Source: Ceratorhiza oryzae-sativae (lineage: Eukaryota > Basidiomycota > Agaricomycetes > Cantharellales > Ceratobasidiaceae). Taken from it: 64,000 nucleotides of DNA. Positions 43,449 to 53,658 of this stretch are shown here, piece by piece. The stretch spans positions 1-64,000 of the forward strand of contig JARWMV010000029.1 of the NCBI GenBank assembly GCA_030998015.1. Direction: 5' to 3'. The translations under genes and the position numbers were made by a program. The notes beneath the pieces are model-generated. The model did no database searches. It saw nothing but the letters and a program-made list of their open reading frames with translations, and was not told the origin of the DNA. Each line of letters starts with the position of its first letter. Position 1 is the stretch's first letter.

Positions 43449-44387
43449 CAAGATACTGTCGTACCCCTTTGAGACAGGTAATTTGACAATGAAATCATAT
43501 GCAACATCTGCCCATGGTTTCCATGGGATTGGTAAGGACTTCAGGGGAGAGCCTTGTTTGTGTCCTTTGCTTCTTTGACATGTTTCACAAGATTCCACGT
43601 ATCGGTTTACTTGGGCCTTCATTCCTGGCCAATAGTAATCCCTTGATAGTAATTCTAGTGTTCGGGCTTGTCCCTGATGACCTGCCACTGGGGCGTCATG
43701 GCACTCCTCAAGGAGACTCAACCTCAAGTCCTTGTCATCCGGGATGTAGAGCCTATTGTCATACCTTAATAGGCCCTCCTTCATTTCATACCGTCTAAAT
43801 TCCTTCTGTACTGAGGGCGGTAGTTGTTCTTTATTTGCCATGCTCAGCCTTAAGGATCTGATAGATTCGTCTTCTTCCTGAGCTTCTTTAAGCTCTTCCC
43901 AGAAATTCCCCTGTACTTCTGCCATGAAACCTATGAACCTTTCTTCTGGAATCATGATCTGTGGTTCGATAGGGGTATCCCCATGGTCGCTCCTTCTGGA
44001 AAGGGCATCTGGCTTCTGTGAGAGTTTCCCTGGTCTATACACAATCTGAAAATTGAAGGGTGCCAGAGTGAGATACCATCTGGCATGCCTTCTATTCCAC
44101 ATCTGGGCATTTTGCCAGTACTGGAGGTTCCTATGGTCAGTGTATATCACAATAGGTTCCTCTGTCCCTTCTAAGTATAACCTCCAGTGCTCTAAGGACC
44201 TAACAATTGCAAGCAACTCCTTGTTGTAGGTGTCATAATTTTTCTCTGGTGGGGTGAAGCTCTTCGATAGGAAGGCAATTGGATGCAATTGGTTGTCATC
44301 ACCCTTTTGGCTTAGTACCGCCCCCATGGCCACTCCTGAGGCATCTGTTTCCAGTATGTATGGCCTGTTTGGGTTTGGGTGGATCAG
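43446..44387 (-). pseudogene. B2 Pol: RNase H to integrase zinc domain
   Basis: Open frame between the solo LTR and the MITE: ILETDASGVAMGAVLSQKG, YTDHRNLQYWQNAQMW, then HDAPVAGHQGQARTLELL and CETCQRSKG. Interrupted only by the two insertions. Confidence 0.92.
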
Positions 44388-44763
44388 TGTCGACGACGAC
44401 AAGTCAGGCAGCGAGAAAAATAGTAAGAGAATAGAAGAACTTGTATTCGACGAGAGGTCAAGTTCTTGAGGAGTCCTCTGCGAACTTGACCTGGTTTATA
44501 TACCTAGTACAAGCCACATCATAACAAACAAGTCCGTACAGTGAGTCACGACTGATAAGAGATAGAAGCAGTAGAAGCGACTGCGGAGCTGCGGAATTTC
44601 ACATTGGAGTTGAAATACATCTTGGTTACCGGTCCGGAACATCCCCTGAGTCACATGATACAGATATACCATAAAAGGCAAATATGTTTTGAAGGTGATC
44701 TCATAAAATGTAATAAATTGAGAAAATATTATAGAGTGGATATATGCGTGTCAGTTCGTGACA
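44388..44763 (-). repeat. Family A solo LTR in B2 pol (376 bp)
   Basis: Complete family A LTR flanked by ATCAG (44383-44387 and 44764-44768). B1 carries the empty site (CCTGATCCACCC at 9007). LTR-LTR recombination has removed the internal part. It shows that A was active after B2 inserted. Confidence 0.93.
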
Positions 44764-44768
44764 ATCAG

Positions 44769-46190
44769 GACCGGTTCTCTTGCTACTGCTTCTTTGATAG
44801 CTTCAAATGCTTCCTGTTGTTTTCTTTCCCACAGGAATTTGACATCTTTTTGGGTGAGATCTGTGAGGGGTTTGGCTAAGGTACTAAACTTCTCTATCCA
44901 CCTTCTATAGAACCCCACGAAGCCTAGGAAGGCTTGGACTTCTTTTACTGTGTTAGGTTCTGGCCATTCTAGAACTGCCTTTACCTTTTCCTTTTCCATC
45001 GATATCCCTCCTGGGGATATGACAATTCCAATGAAGCTTACCTCCTTCACAAAGAACTGACACTTGTGTGGTTTGAGGAAGAGGTGGTTTTCGCTCATTC
45101 TTCTTAACACTTCCCTGACATGTTGTACGTGTTCTTCCCTGTTTCTGGAAAACACTAGTACGTCGTCCATGTAGATTACCACATAATCGTCTATTATATC
45201 ACGGAACCTTTCCGTCATGAACCTGGTAAAGGTTCTTGGTCCTTCTTTTACTCCGAATGGCATGACCAAGCATTCAAACTGGCCTTCTCCTGTCCTGAAA
45301 GCTGTTTTCCATTCGTCTCCCTCTTTTACCCTGATGTTGTTGAACCCCCATCGAACATCCATTTTTGAATAGATGGTTGCATCCTTCAGTCTCTCAATCA
45401 ATTCTATTTGGATTGGAAGTGGAAACCTGTCTGGCTTGGTGATGTCATTCATCTTACGGTAGTCGACTACCAACCTAAGCCCTCCATCTGCTTTGTTCAC
45501 ATAGAAACAGGGTGCAGCTACAACTGACTGGCTGGGCCTTATTTTCCCGTTTCTTAGTTCCTCCTCTAGGTACTCCCTGAGCGCCTTTGTTTCTGCTGGC
45601 AACATACTGTACCTCTTTGCAGGCTTTGGCAGCTCCGCTCCCTCGATCAGGTCCATTTTGAAGTCTAGGTTACCTCGGTGGGGTGGAAGTTCTCGGAAAC
45701 CTTCTTCCCCAAATAGGTCTTCAAAATCCCTAAATTCTTCTGGGATTTGTAGGTTTTCACTTGCTGCCCTTGCCTTGATTTCGTCTGGGTATGAGATGGT
45801 AAGGTCTTTCCAATCTATGATAGGCTCTGCTTCTTCAAGCCATTCTTTCCCTAGGACTATGTCTGTGTCACCTAGGGTCATTACATAAAGGGAGCATTTT
45901 AGTGTCTTCCCTTCCACTTCGATGTTTAGTTCTGCCCTTTCTTCTATGGCATCCTTGATTTCATTTCCATCAATGGCCACAATTGATTTCTTGTGTTTGA
46001 GGGGAGTGGTTGGAATCCCCTTTTCCCTTGAATAGGCCTTATCAATGAAGTTGGTTGAAGATCCTGAGTCAATCAGCGTCTTAGCTGGTTCCATGATTCC
46101 CTCTACCGTAGTGTATATTATTGATTGATTACTAGACTTCTTGAGGTAACATACATCTGCGGTAGGGGTTATATTGGGGTCCTCCAACAT
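44769..46190 (-). CDS. B2 Pol N-terminus: protease and RT, open up to the solo LTR
   Basis: ATG 17 nt after the gag stop, different frame. Protease LIDSGSSTNFIDKAY; IVLGKEWLEEAEPIIDW. RT LVVDYRKMNDIT, FPLPIQIELIERL, YMDDVLVFSRN with both catalytic Asps, then GFVGFYRRWIEKFS. No break within it; the chain would end 10-15 residues into the solo LTR. The -1/+2 frame relation to gag implies reinitiation or frameshifting to make Pol. Confidence 0.9.
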
Positions 46191-46207
46191 GGAAGTGGTA
46201 GGACCAA

Positions 46208-48043
46208 TTAGTTTTCCGACTCAGAGCTGCTTTCTTCCTCAACTTGTCTGCTGGCCTTCCCTTGTATCTTAGCTTTGTCGTAGGTCCACTGGCCTCGGCA
46301 CTCCTTCAGGACATGCCCTGATTTACCGCATTTGATGCAGAGTCCTTCTTTCCTTCGCCTGTCCTTTTCACTGTTTGGTATCCTTACCATGTTGTTGGTT
46401 TGGGTATTCCCCTGTTTGCCGCTGGTCCCTAAAGGCTTGTTCCCCCCTTGTTTGTATTTTGCTGGTGCCCAGGTTGAATTTGATGAGTTGCTGGTCCTTG
46501 TATTCATTTTCTGGTTCGCAAACTGCATGTCGTCCATTTTGCAGGCAAAGTCAATTAATTGATCTAAGGTATATGATGGACCTTCAGCCTCATTTGCCAG
46601 TACTTCAATCCTTAAGATCTCTTGTCGTACTTCGGGTTTTAACCCTTCCCTGAATTGGTCCTTGAGGGCTTCCTGGTTCCAGTCTACCTCTTGGATCAGG
46701 ATCCGGAATTGGGTAGCATAATCCAATGCACTCTTGGTCTGTGTTAATTTCCTTAGTTTCCAGATGGTCTTTTCCTTTATGAATGGGTCATTAAAAGCAT
46801 CCAGGAATCCCTTCCTGAAATCCTTCCAGGATGCAAGAATACCTGTGTGTTCGCCTGCTAGTAGTTTCCGGCGGTAAGGTTGTGCCCAGTTTGCTGCTTC
46901 CCCATCCTCCATGTTCATTAGCACAGCCGATATCTTTTTTCGGTCATCAAAGGCTGATTCGTCATAGTCAGCAAAGAAAAGTTCCATGCTGATTATGAAG
47001 TTCTCTGCTTCCTTCCCCTTTTTCCCATTAAATTTGCTGGGTCTCCCTAGTCTTGCCTCCTTAGGAGTGTGGTTTGCAGCAAGGGTAGGTTGGTTTGCTT
47101 GGGATGGAGGTTCTGTTCGGGGTCTTATTGTGGACTCAGCCTGGAAGGTTCTTCCCAGAAAGGGTGTTCGTACTGGGGAGGCTGAGGGGGATCGTGAGGG
47201 GCTTCCTATGACCACCCTAGTTCTTCCCCTGGTTTCTTCTGTCCTTTCCCTTGGCCTTCCTGCTTCAGTTGTTTTCCGGAGCTCATTTCCTAGATCGGTT
47301 ACCCGTTGTTCTAGTGCAATTAGGATCTCCCCTGTGTTTTCGGTTTTCTTCTCTAAGCTTTCGAGCTTTCGCTCTTGCATTCCCAGTACCCGGTTTATTT
47401 CCATGGAGATGTCCTTTAATTCTTTTATCAGGTTCCCCATTTCTGCTTTTAGGTCGTCCTGGTTCTTTGCCACATAGAGGACATTTTTGTTGGATGTTTC
47501 CATTGACCTTACCATCCAGTCCACGTTTCCTTCTTGTCGGGTTAGTGATATTTGACACTGATTTATACCCGTGATTGCCTTTTCTAGTTCCCTATGATTA
47601 TTGTCTCTTAGTTCCTTGAGCCCCGCCCTGATGGCTGTGGCAATGGTGTGAATAGGGTTGGCAGTGGCTATGGCTCCGGGACCTGGCTGGGGTTGTGTCC
47701 TTGCCTCTTCCGCCAAGGCCGTGCCTTGTTCGTATATGGTTCGGGTCATATCTTCTACCTCATCCCTCTCTGGATTTGAGATATCTTCTGGGTCTGGATT
47801 TATCAGGTGAATTGGCGGTTGAGGGCTGCGGAGTGGTATTCCCCCTATTTCCCCTCCCAGGATGGGGGCCCGAGTGGGGTTGGGTTGAGCCACTGGTTGT
47901 GGGTTTTGTGGCAACCCCCCTGGCATTCCTTGGAGGGTCTCATCTGGGTTACCTTCAGCCTCTGGGGAAGCAATGGGTTTGGGTGATTGTGGCCTACTAT
48001 TTGCCACTCTGCTTTGAGATCGAGTTTGTGGTCTCTGTGACAT
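46208..48043 (-). CDS. B2 Gag, intact (611 aa)
   Basis: Start MSQRPQTRSQSRV. Pro-rich N-terminus with GEIGGIPLRSPQPP, coiled coil about 105-245 (LRDNNHRELEKAI; NLIKELKDISMEINRVLG), Ser/Arg-rich linker (RTRVVIGSPSRSPSASP), capsid-like domain about 335-500 (FNGKKGKEAENFIISMELFF; SWKDFRKGFLDAFNDPF; SALDYATQFRILIQEVDW) and a CCHC knuckle CIKCGKSGHVLKEC at about 575-588. A long coiled coil before the capsid is unusual compared with family A. Particle-forming structural protein; appears functional. Confidence 0.93.
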   Translation of the reverse strand: MSQRPQTRSQSRVANSRPQSPKPIASPEAEGNPDETLQGMPGGLPQNPQPVAQPNPTRAPILGGEIGGIPLRSPQPPIHLINPDPEDISNPERDEVEDMTRTIYEQGTALAEEARTQPQPGPGAIATANPIHTIATAIRAGLKELRDNNHRELEKAITGINQCQISLTRQEGNVDWMVRSMETSNKNVLYVAKNQDDLKAEMGNLIKELKDISMEINRVLGMQERKLESLEKKTENTGEILIALEQRVTDLGNELRKTTEAGRPRERTEETRGRTRVVIGSPSRSPSASPVRTPFLGRTFQAESTIRPRTEPPSQANQPTLAANHTPKEARLGRPSKFNGKKGKEAENFIISMELFFADYDESAFDDRKKISAVLMNMEDGEAANWAQPYRRKLLAGEHTGILASWKDFRKGFLDAFNDPFIKEKTIWKLRKLTQTKSALDYATQFRILIQEVDWNQEALKDQFREGLKPEVRQEILRIEVLANEAEGPSYTLDQLIDFACKMDDMQFANQKMNTRTSNSSNSTWAPAKYKQGGNKPLGTSGKQGNTQTNNMVRIPNSEKDRRRKEGLCIKCGKSGHVLKECRGQWTYDKAKIQGKASRQVEEESSSESEN

Positions 48044-48150
48044 AGTTTCTTTATGTTCTCTTATGTATCACAGGAGTTAGCTGGTTTTCTCATGTACTCA
48101 GCCCTTAGTATCTGTGCAGTATACTTATGTTCGCCACTAGTTAAGTTAAG

Positions 48151-48162
48151 AGCTTGCTTTAT
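48151..48162 (-). promoter_or_regulatory. B2 self-primer binding site
   Basis: ATAAAGCAAGCT (minus strand), complementary to 48306-48295 in the LTR. TATATAA lies at 48340-48334, 34 nt before the pairing segment. Confidence 0.7.
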
Positions 48163-48164
48163 AA

Positions 48165-48945
48165 TGTCGTGACCCTCTGGAGGCTCCCTTGTGGAGCACT
48201 TAAGTAGTGGCTGCGTTGACGGTTTGTCGCTATGCAGTATGTATTGAGCGTTCTAGTTACAGTGTTTTTGCTATGGTCTATGGTGGTTGACAAGATAAAG
48301 CAAGCTGAGGCGTCCAGTCTTGCTTTATCCTCCTTATATATACCTGTGGCTGCGGTGGCTGCGGACGTATTATCTAAGCACACTCCGCAGTAGGTGTAGG
48401 TTATGTACAGTACTATGGGTTAGGTAATTGTTTTGTCTTAAGTTTGTGCGGCTCCAAATCTTATAGAGCCGCGTGAGGTCCGAGGGTCATGTGACTTTTG
48501 GACTTAAGCACCCAGCGCTTAATCGCTGGATAAGCACCAAGGTCACGTGACAACTCGCTCCTTGCTCCAAGTAACATGGGAGAGAAATGCTGGAGCGAGT
48601 TCAGGGTAACCACCGGCGCTTGATCGCTGAGTAAGCGCCGAGATCACGTGACAACTCGCTCCTCGCTCCAAGTAACATGGGAGAGAAATGCTGGAGCGAG
48701 TTCAGGGTAACCACCAGCGCTTAATTGTTGGGTAAGCACCGAGGTCACGTGACAACTCGCTCCTCACTCCAAGTAACATGGGAGAGAAATGCTGGAGCGA
48801 GTTCAGGGTAACCACCGGTGCTTAATCGTTGGGTAAGCGCCAAGATCACGTGATCCTGTTTATGGTTTGTTCCACTTTGGGAAAAATGCCATAAATCTGT
48901 ACAATATTTGGTTGTTAGGTTATGTCTGCTAGGCAGGTCATAACA
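48165..48945 (-). repeat. B2 5' LTR (781 bp, three repeat units)
   Basis: Same termini as the 3' LTR but one ~100-bp unit shorter (three copies of the hairpin/E-box unit). The five outermost bases TAACA and TGTCG/TGTCA fit TG...CA. Confidence 0.93.
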
Positions 48946-48950
48946 ATGTG

Positions 48951-49187
48951 AGGGACCCAACCTTTGGTCAGTGAGCAGCCATGTCTGTGAAGACCAGTAG
49001 CACTTCAGCTGATATAGGTATGCAAGGTTTCACAGGGGCATGTATAGGGCAATGATGTCTTGTGGCTGTGGACAGGTGGAGTGGGATTGGGGAAGGCAAC
49101 AGAGAGTTATCTCAAGATGATGCCAATGGTGTTCAAGATGTATCCCAGACAACACCAAGACTTACGATTGTCAAGAACTTGACCTGA
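48951..49187 (-). other. A2 leader, 5' part
   Basis: Continues the A2 leader across B2 (GGTTGGGTCCCTCACAT joins 37458). It ends with a degenerate self-primer site AGGTCAAGTTCTTGACAATC at 49168-49187. Confidence 0.85.
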
Positions 49188-49669
49188 TGTCCACAACAAC
49201 AAGTCAGGCAACAAGGAATATAGTAAGAAAAGAAAAGAACTTGTATTCAACAAGAGGTCAAGTTCTTGAGGAGTCCTCTGTGAACTTGACCTGATGTTGA
49301 CAATGACAAGTCAGGTGACAAGGAAAATAGTAAGAAAAGAAAAAAACTTGTATTTGACAAGAGGTCAAGTTCTTGAGGAGTCCTCTGCAAACTTGACCTG
49401 GTTTATATACACAATACAAGCCACATCATAACAAACAAGTCCATACAGTGAGTCATGACCAATAAGAGATAGAAGCAATAGAAGCGACTGTGGAACTGCA
49501 GAATTTCACATCAGAGTTGAAATACATCTTGGTTATTGGTCCGGAACATCCCCTGAATCACATGACACAGATATACCATAAAAGGCAAGTATGTTTTAAA
49601 ATGGTCTCATAAAATGTAGTAAATCAAGAAAATATTATAGAGTGGATATATGCACATCAGTTCATGACA
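49188..49669 (-). repeat. Rearranged A2 5' LTR: LTR fragment joined to a full LTR
   Basis: 49188-49294 is the first ~107 bp of a family A LTR, which stops at GAACTTGACCTG. 49295-49669 is a second, complete LTR (375 bp). The junction motif GAACTTGACCTGATGTTGAC is the normal primer-site/LTR border, so the fragment joined at the sequence shared by the LTR hairpin and the primer site. Confidence 0.75.
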
Positions 49670-49911
49670 GTAGTATAGTTGTCTTTGTTTTGATGTGGCT
49701 TGAAGAATGTATATAAACCAGGTCAAGTTTGACAAGGCCTGCTCATGAACTTGACCTCCTTGTCAATTACTAGTCTTGTTCCTTCTTGCTCACTGTTTTG
49801 CAATGTGTTGTTGTCACCTTTACTCCCCTCATTGTCACTGCCAAGTTGTCTTCAGGCTCTGCCCTTGTGATCTAAGGCACCCATGCCATCACTTGACTTG
49901 TCACCACTGAC
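49670..49911 (+). repeat. Partial LTR related to family A
   Basis: Plus strand TGTATATAAACCAGGTCAAG, a second inverted half (CATGAACTTGACC) and the end TTGTCACCACTGACA, so it has the same TATA/hairpin design but a diverged sequence. The upstream part of the LTR is missing. Confidence 0.5.
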
Positions 49912-50039
49912 ATCCACTAACTCAAACACCAAAGTAACTATAGAGCCCTCTAATGATACCTTGTACAGATTGAATATAACCTCTGTTCACTCAGCCTCAG
50001 AACCACTGGATAAAGGCCTCACACGCAACCACTGCCAAT

Positions 50040-50441
50040 CCAAGGAACTCAATTGAGGAATACCTTCAAAGCAATTCTATTTCACTGACTGGTTCAGGTA
50101 GAGTTTTGTCATATTGGTCTAACCTGTTGGAATCAACACCACACCTAGCCTATTTTGCATTGAACTACCTCACAGCACCAGGTGAGTTTTTTTGTCACTA
50201 AAATTAGGAGGGTTATATCTTAAATTAGTGATTAGCTACATCTGCTGATGTTGAGAGAGCATTTTCTGCTGGTCAATTGACTTTGAATCACTTACAGCAC
50301 AACATGTCATCTCAAACATTTGTGGCCAAGATGGCACTTGGGTCCTGGTACAATACACCTTTGTTGCCTGATGTTGAGGAGGTGGCCTCAGTAATAAAGT
50401 ACATGTCAACCAAGGTCATCCTCCTCCCTTCAGGGTGGTGA
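50040..50441 (+). pseudogene. hAT transposase C-terminus (dimerisation domain)
   Basis: Exon 50040-50181 reads NSIEEYLQSNSISL, LSYWSNLLESTPHLAYFALN, then a 54-bp intron (GTGAGT...GATTAG, 50182-50235), then ATSADVERAFSAGQLTLNHL, SSQTFVAKMALGSW and a stop at 50441. ATSADVERAFS...LS is the hallmark of the hAT C-terminal dimerisation domain. Splicing keeps frame. The catalytic middle is missing; a fragment of the N-terminal half is at 23760-24124 on the other side of the nest. Confidence 0.75.
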
Positions 50442-50992
50442 TTCAAGGGTTTTGTTGTGGGTTGTTTGGGCAGAAAAACAAATGTAGCTCCCAAACATTG
50501 CAAAATTTTGGAGTGAAAACACCATTGTTTTGTAGAGAATGTATAATAGAACCAGATAACTGCATGATTTCTATTCTGTCTTACATGTGTGCAGGCCAGA
50601 TTCCATTATACAGCCCAAAACCAGAGACAGCTGGTTGACACTCAGCAACAGCACCAACTGGGGACAAGTTTTTGTCCCAATTGGGCTGGCTGCCAGATCA
50701 GGTGTGTATGCTGTGACCAAAACAGCTAAATTTACATTGGGGGACCAACCAAGACTCCATTAAATTCATCCATTTCCTGCAACAACACCAATGGGATGAT
50801 CCTGTGGCCACAAAATTTCTTCATAGCCCAGGCAGCCTGACTGCCCAAGAGGCCTGTGAGATATGCATGAACAAACTGCTGGGAGCATGCAGCAAACCTT
50901 GAGCATGTTTAGATATGAATAAAAACTAACAATCAATGTACATGCTGTCTAATTGATTCCAACTTTACTGAGTCCAGTGCATTTAGCATGTT
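50442..50992. repeat. hAT 3' flank; 50395-50660 also occurs inverted at 53470-54190
   Basis: GGGTTTTGTTGTGGGTTGTTTGGGCAGAAAAA and following blocks recur on the opposite strand at 54120-54180, and CTGGTTGACACTCAGCAAC at 50631 is the uninterrupted form of the MITE site at 53519. The rest (50660-50992) has no recognised gene. Confidence 0.6.
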
Positions 50993-52970
50993 TTACTTGA
51001 GATCAGCCTCTAAGCTTGAGCAGGATGAGTCTTGATACATGTGTTTTGTGGCACCCCAGCATTGTTTGATCAGGTTCAGTTTGCAGTGGTATTTCAGAAG
51101 ATATAGAACCAAAAAACCTTCAGCTTTAGCTAGAGTTTGAATAATTGATTTTTGGGTGAGGATATCAGGCTGGTGCATCATCATATGGCAAGTGCAGCAG
51201 TTTGTTGAGCTGAGCAGATGCCCTTGCTTGTTGTCATTCATTGCCACACATACAAGCTTGAGTTTTCAAGCATTGGGGATGTTCCACTCCCCTAGAATTG
51301 TTGCCAGACCTTTACAGGTGCCTTGAAGCCTTTCAATTGGATGGTCTGAGGGGGTGATGCAGCTGTTGAGTTGTTCCATCAGGCAGGATTGCAGGTGCAT
51401 AGTTGATTTTGATTTTCTCACCTGATGGCCCTATCTCTTCTCCTCCCACCTTTTGGGATGGACTGAGTGTCATTTTACTGACATTGGACAAGTTTTCAGG
51501 CAGCTTGGTATGGATTGTCACATTGTTGAAGACAAAGACATGGTCTTTATTTGGGTACTGCTTCTTGACAATTGCCATTGCATGCGCCAGTTGTTGTACA
51601 ACATGAGCTGTCCCAAACCAGCCATCATGCTGTTTCCCTGCACAAAATATAACTTGTGCACTACTAAATTATGTGAGATAATATGAGCTCACATTGAATA
51701 TAAATTATTTACTTTGAGATTTCCCCTTCTGCAGCACCAGGAGACTCTGGTCTTGATCAAAGCCAGCCATAGTCAGCAGATACAAAATCTGCAACCATTA
51801 ATGATACACCCTCCCCCTTCTTTTAAATCCTGGCTGTTTTGTCTTCATGGACCCATTGTGCAGTTTGCCAATCATGCACATAGAACATTGACTTTTCATG
51901 GAACCATATGACAACAGGTTGGTCCCCCTCTTCAAGCTCTGGAGGTATTTCCTTTCCATCAGCATCCCAACTTTGCATTCACTGCTCAAGTCTAGTCCAC
52001 TCAGGGATATAAACATGCTCCTGGTAATGTCTCACATTGTCTTGTTTGTGCCCATCCACAAACTGACTGTGATGCTCTTTTGTCCAGCTATAACCCATCC
52101 TATGCATCCATCACTGAGCTGTACAGAGAGACAGCACCTGATTGATAAGCCAGGAATATTGTTCAGCTGCAGCAACTCTGAAGAAGTCAATAATGTTGCA
52201 GGCCTGTATGTATTTCCCCCTATCTCTCATCCAGTCCCATATTGCAGCTGAAAGGTCCTCATCCTCCATAACTGACTCATTCCAAGTGCCATACCCATTT
52301 GTTGGCAAATTGACATCTTTTTGGTACTCCCTGATCCACTTGCAAACTTGTCACACTACCCATTCCCCCCAACCAAACACCAATTCTGCCATCAAAGATG
52401 CAGTACTCAGGGTCATATCCATCCACACCATCAAATTCAAGGTCCCAACCATAAACTACACCCAGGTCAGTACCACTTCACCAAGACTGGATACATGTGT
52501 CCATCTGTGCCTGTGGAAGGATGATTTATGAAGGTGTTTAGTTTGTCCAACATTGCCTTAGCCTCATCATGAGTAATTGGCCTCCATTTCATTGGGTCAC
52601 CTCCAGAATGGTGAGTGATATGAAGTTTGTACTTCTCATAATGCATGCTTACTGGGCTCATCCTTGTTATCCTCAGGCAATTCAGTATCAGAGAGGTGTA
52701 GATCTAGCACCTCATCCCCCTCAGGTTCTGTGAGACTCAAGAGATTCTGAGCATCTATGGAGTCTGTGGTGTTGTTGTTAGGTGGGACCTCTAGCACAAT
52801 ATCATCCCCCAGCTGAGCCTCAAGTGTGAGTTTGTTCAAGTTTTCCACAAGTTTTTCAGGATTTTCAGCAGTATTGGACAATGGTGAATGGGTATATGCA
52901 ACATGTTCCTCATGATGTAATGTACTGTTGCTTCCCAAATGAACTGATTCATTGTTTGTCATGTCCAAAT
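50993..52970 (-). pseudogene. DDE-superfamily transposase, Agaricomycete type, inactivated
   Basis: Minus strand, several frames and at least one intron. N-terminal acidic region (LTEPEGDEVLDLHLSDTELP), SVMEDEDLSAAIWDWMRDRG, then PPELEEGDQPVVIWFHEKSM (first catalytic site, usually WFHDEST), SLMVADFVSADYGWL, VFVFNNVTIHTK (usually VFDNATTHxK, so Asp to Asn) and YHCKLNLIKQCWG (usually CELNFIExxWG, so Glu to Lys). All three acidic positions are changed, two by G-to-A. Block order matches a DDE endonuclease family common in Agaricomycetes, from memory. Confidence 0.7.
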
Positions 52971-53526
52971 ATGCCTGCCCTGCTGTCTTGTGTGCTCCCT
53001 AATTGGTGATTAGCATGGTCCCAAATCAGTAAGTATGTAATGCAACTAACTCCTCTTGATGAAAAGTTTTGTGTATGTTGGATATCAGTGTTCTTCCTAT
53101 GCAGCATCTTGAACAAATAATTGAACAAATGAACCCAAATAAATCTTCACACTAGCTTGAGTATATGTGTGAATGTGTAAACAACTGAAAATGAAGGGGA
53201 TGAAAGCAATAAGGCAGTGAAATCTAAGCACAGTCCCTATATACGCTTAGCACAAACATTTCTTCTAAGCATAGAACCTGCTAGCCCATGTGCATGACAA
53301 GTCACAGGGGAGTGTACCAGTGAAAGGTGGAGAGATAGAGGTCAGGTATGTAGAGATACAGAAGGTTAGTTGGATATATGTGGTGTGTATCAGAGTTCTT
53401 ACTGCAGCACCTTGGGCAATGCTGCATTCAACAATTCTGTTGGCCAATGACTATGCAGGACTGCCCTATTGCAACTTAAGGACCCCAAATACCTGTCACC
53501 AGTTGGTGCCATTGCTGAGTGTCAAC
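52971..53526. other. TE-derived spacer
   Basis: Low-CpG sequence left of the MITE. 53480-53520 matches the hAT flank inverted; no gene seen. Confidence 0.35.
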
Positions 53527-53658
53527 TAAGGATGTGATGCTGATATTCTGGCATTCTGGCATCAAGGGTAACTCAATTACAGAAGCACTGATTCATAAGC
53601 TGATGCAATTGAGTTACCCTTGATGCCAGAATGCCAGAATATCAGCATCACATCCTTA
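53527..53658. mobile_element. 132-bp hAT-type MITE with empty-site paralogue
   Basis: TIR TAAGGATGTGATGCTGATA, nearly identical to 21164-21295. 8-bp duplication GTGTCAAC (53519-53526, 53659-53666). The unoccupied paralogous site is at 50631-50645. Confidence 0.93.

Larger units (their letters stand above)
37459..48945 (-). mobile_element. Copy B2: 11.5-kb chromovirus with Rep-like and antisense genes
   Basis: Minus-strand Ty3/gypsy element inserted in the A2 leader and flanked by ATGTG (37454-37458 and 48946-48950). Its own length without the solo LTR and MITE is about 11.0 kb, roughly twice a standard gypsy element. Element order: 5' LTR (48945 to 48165), self-primer site, Gag, Pol with chromodomain, ORF3, antisense gene, Rep-like gene, tRNA-like sequence, polypurine tract, 3' LTR. 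Gag is intact, and Pol has one TGA plus the two insertions. Confidence 0.93.

Noticed and set aside
46986..47574. Plus-strand frames opposite B2 gag
   Set aside because: Mirror images of gag coding bias; the equivalent frames appear opposite B1 gag but without start or stop conservation.
24125..49669. Outer TSD for A2
   Set aside because: Flanks AGATC and GTAGT do not match; the 5' end is rearranged, so no TSD is claimed.
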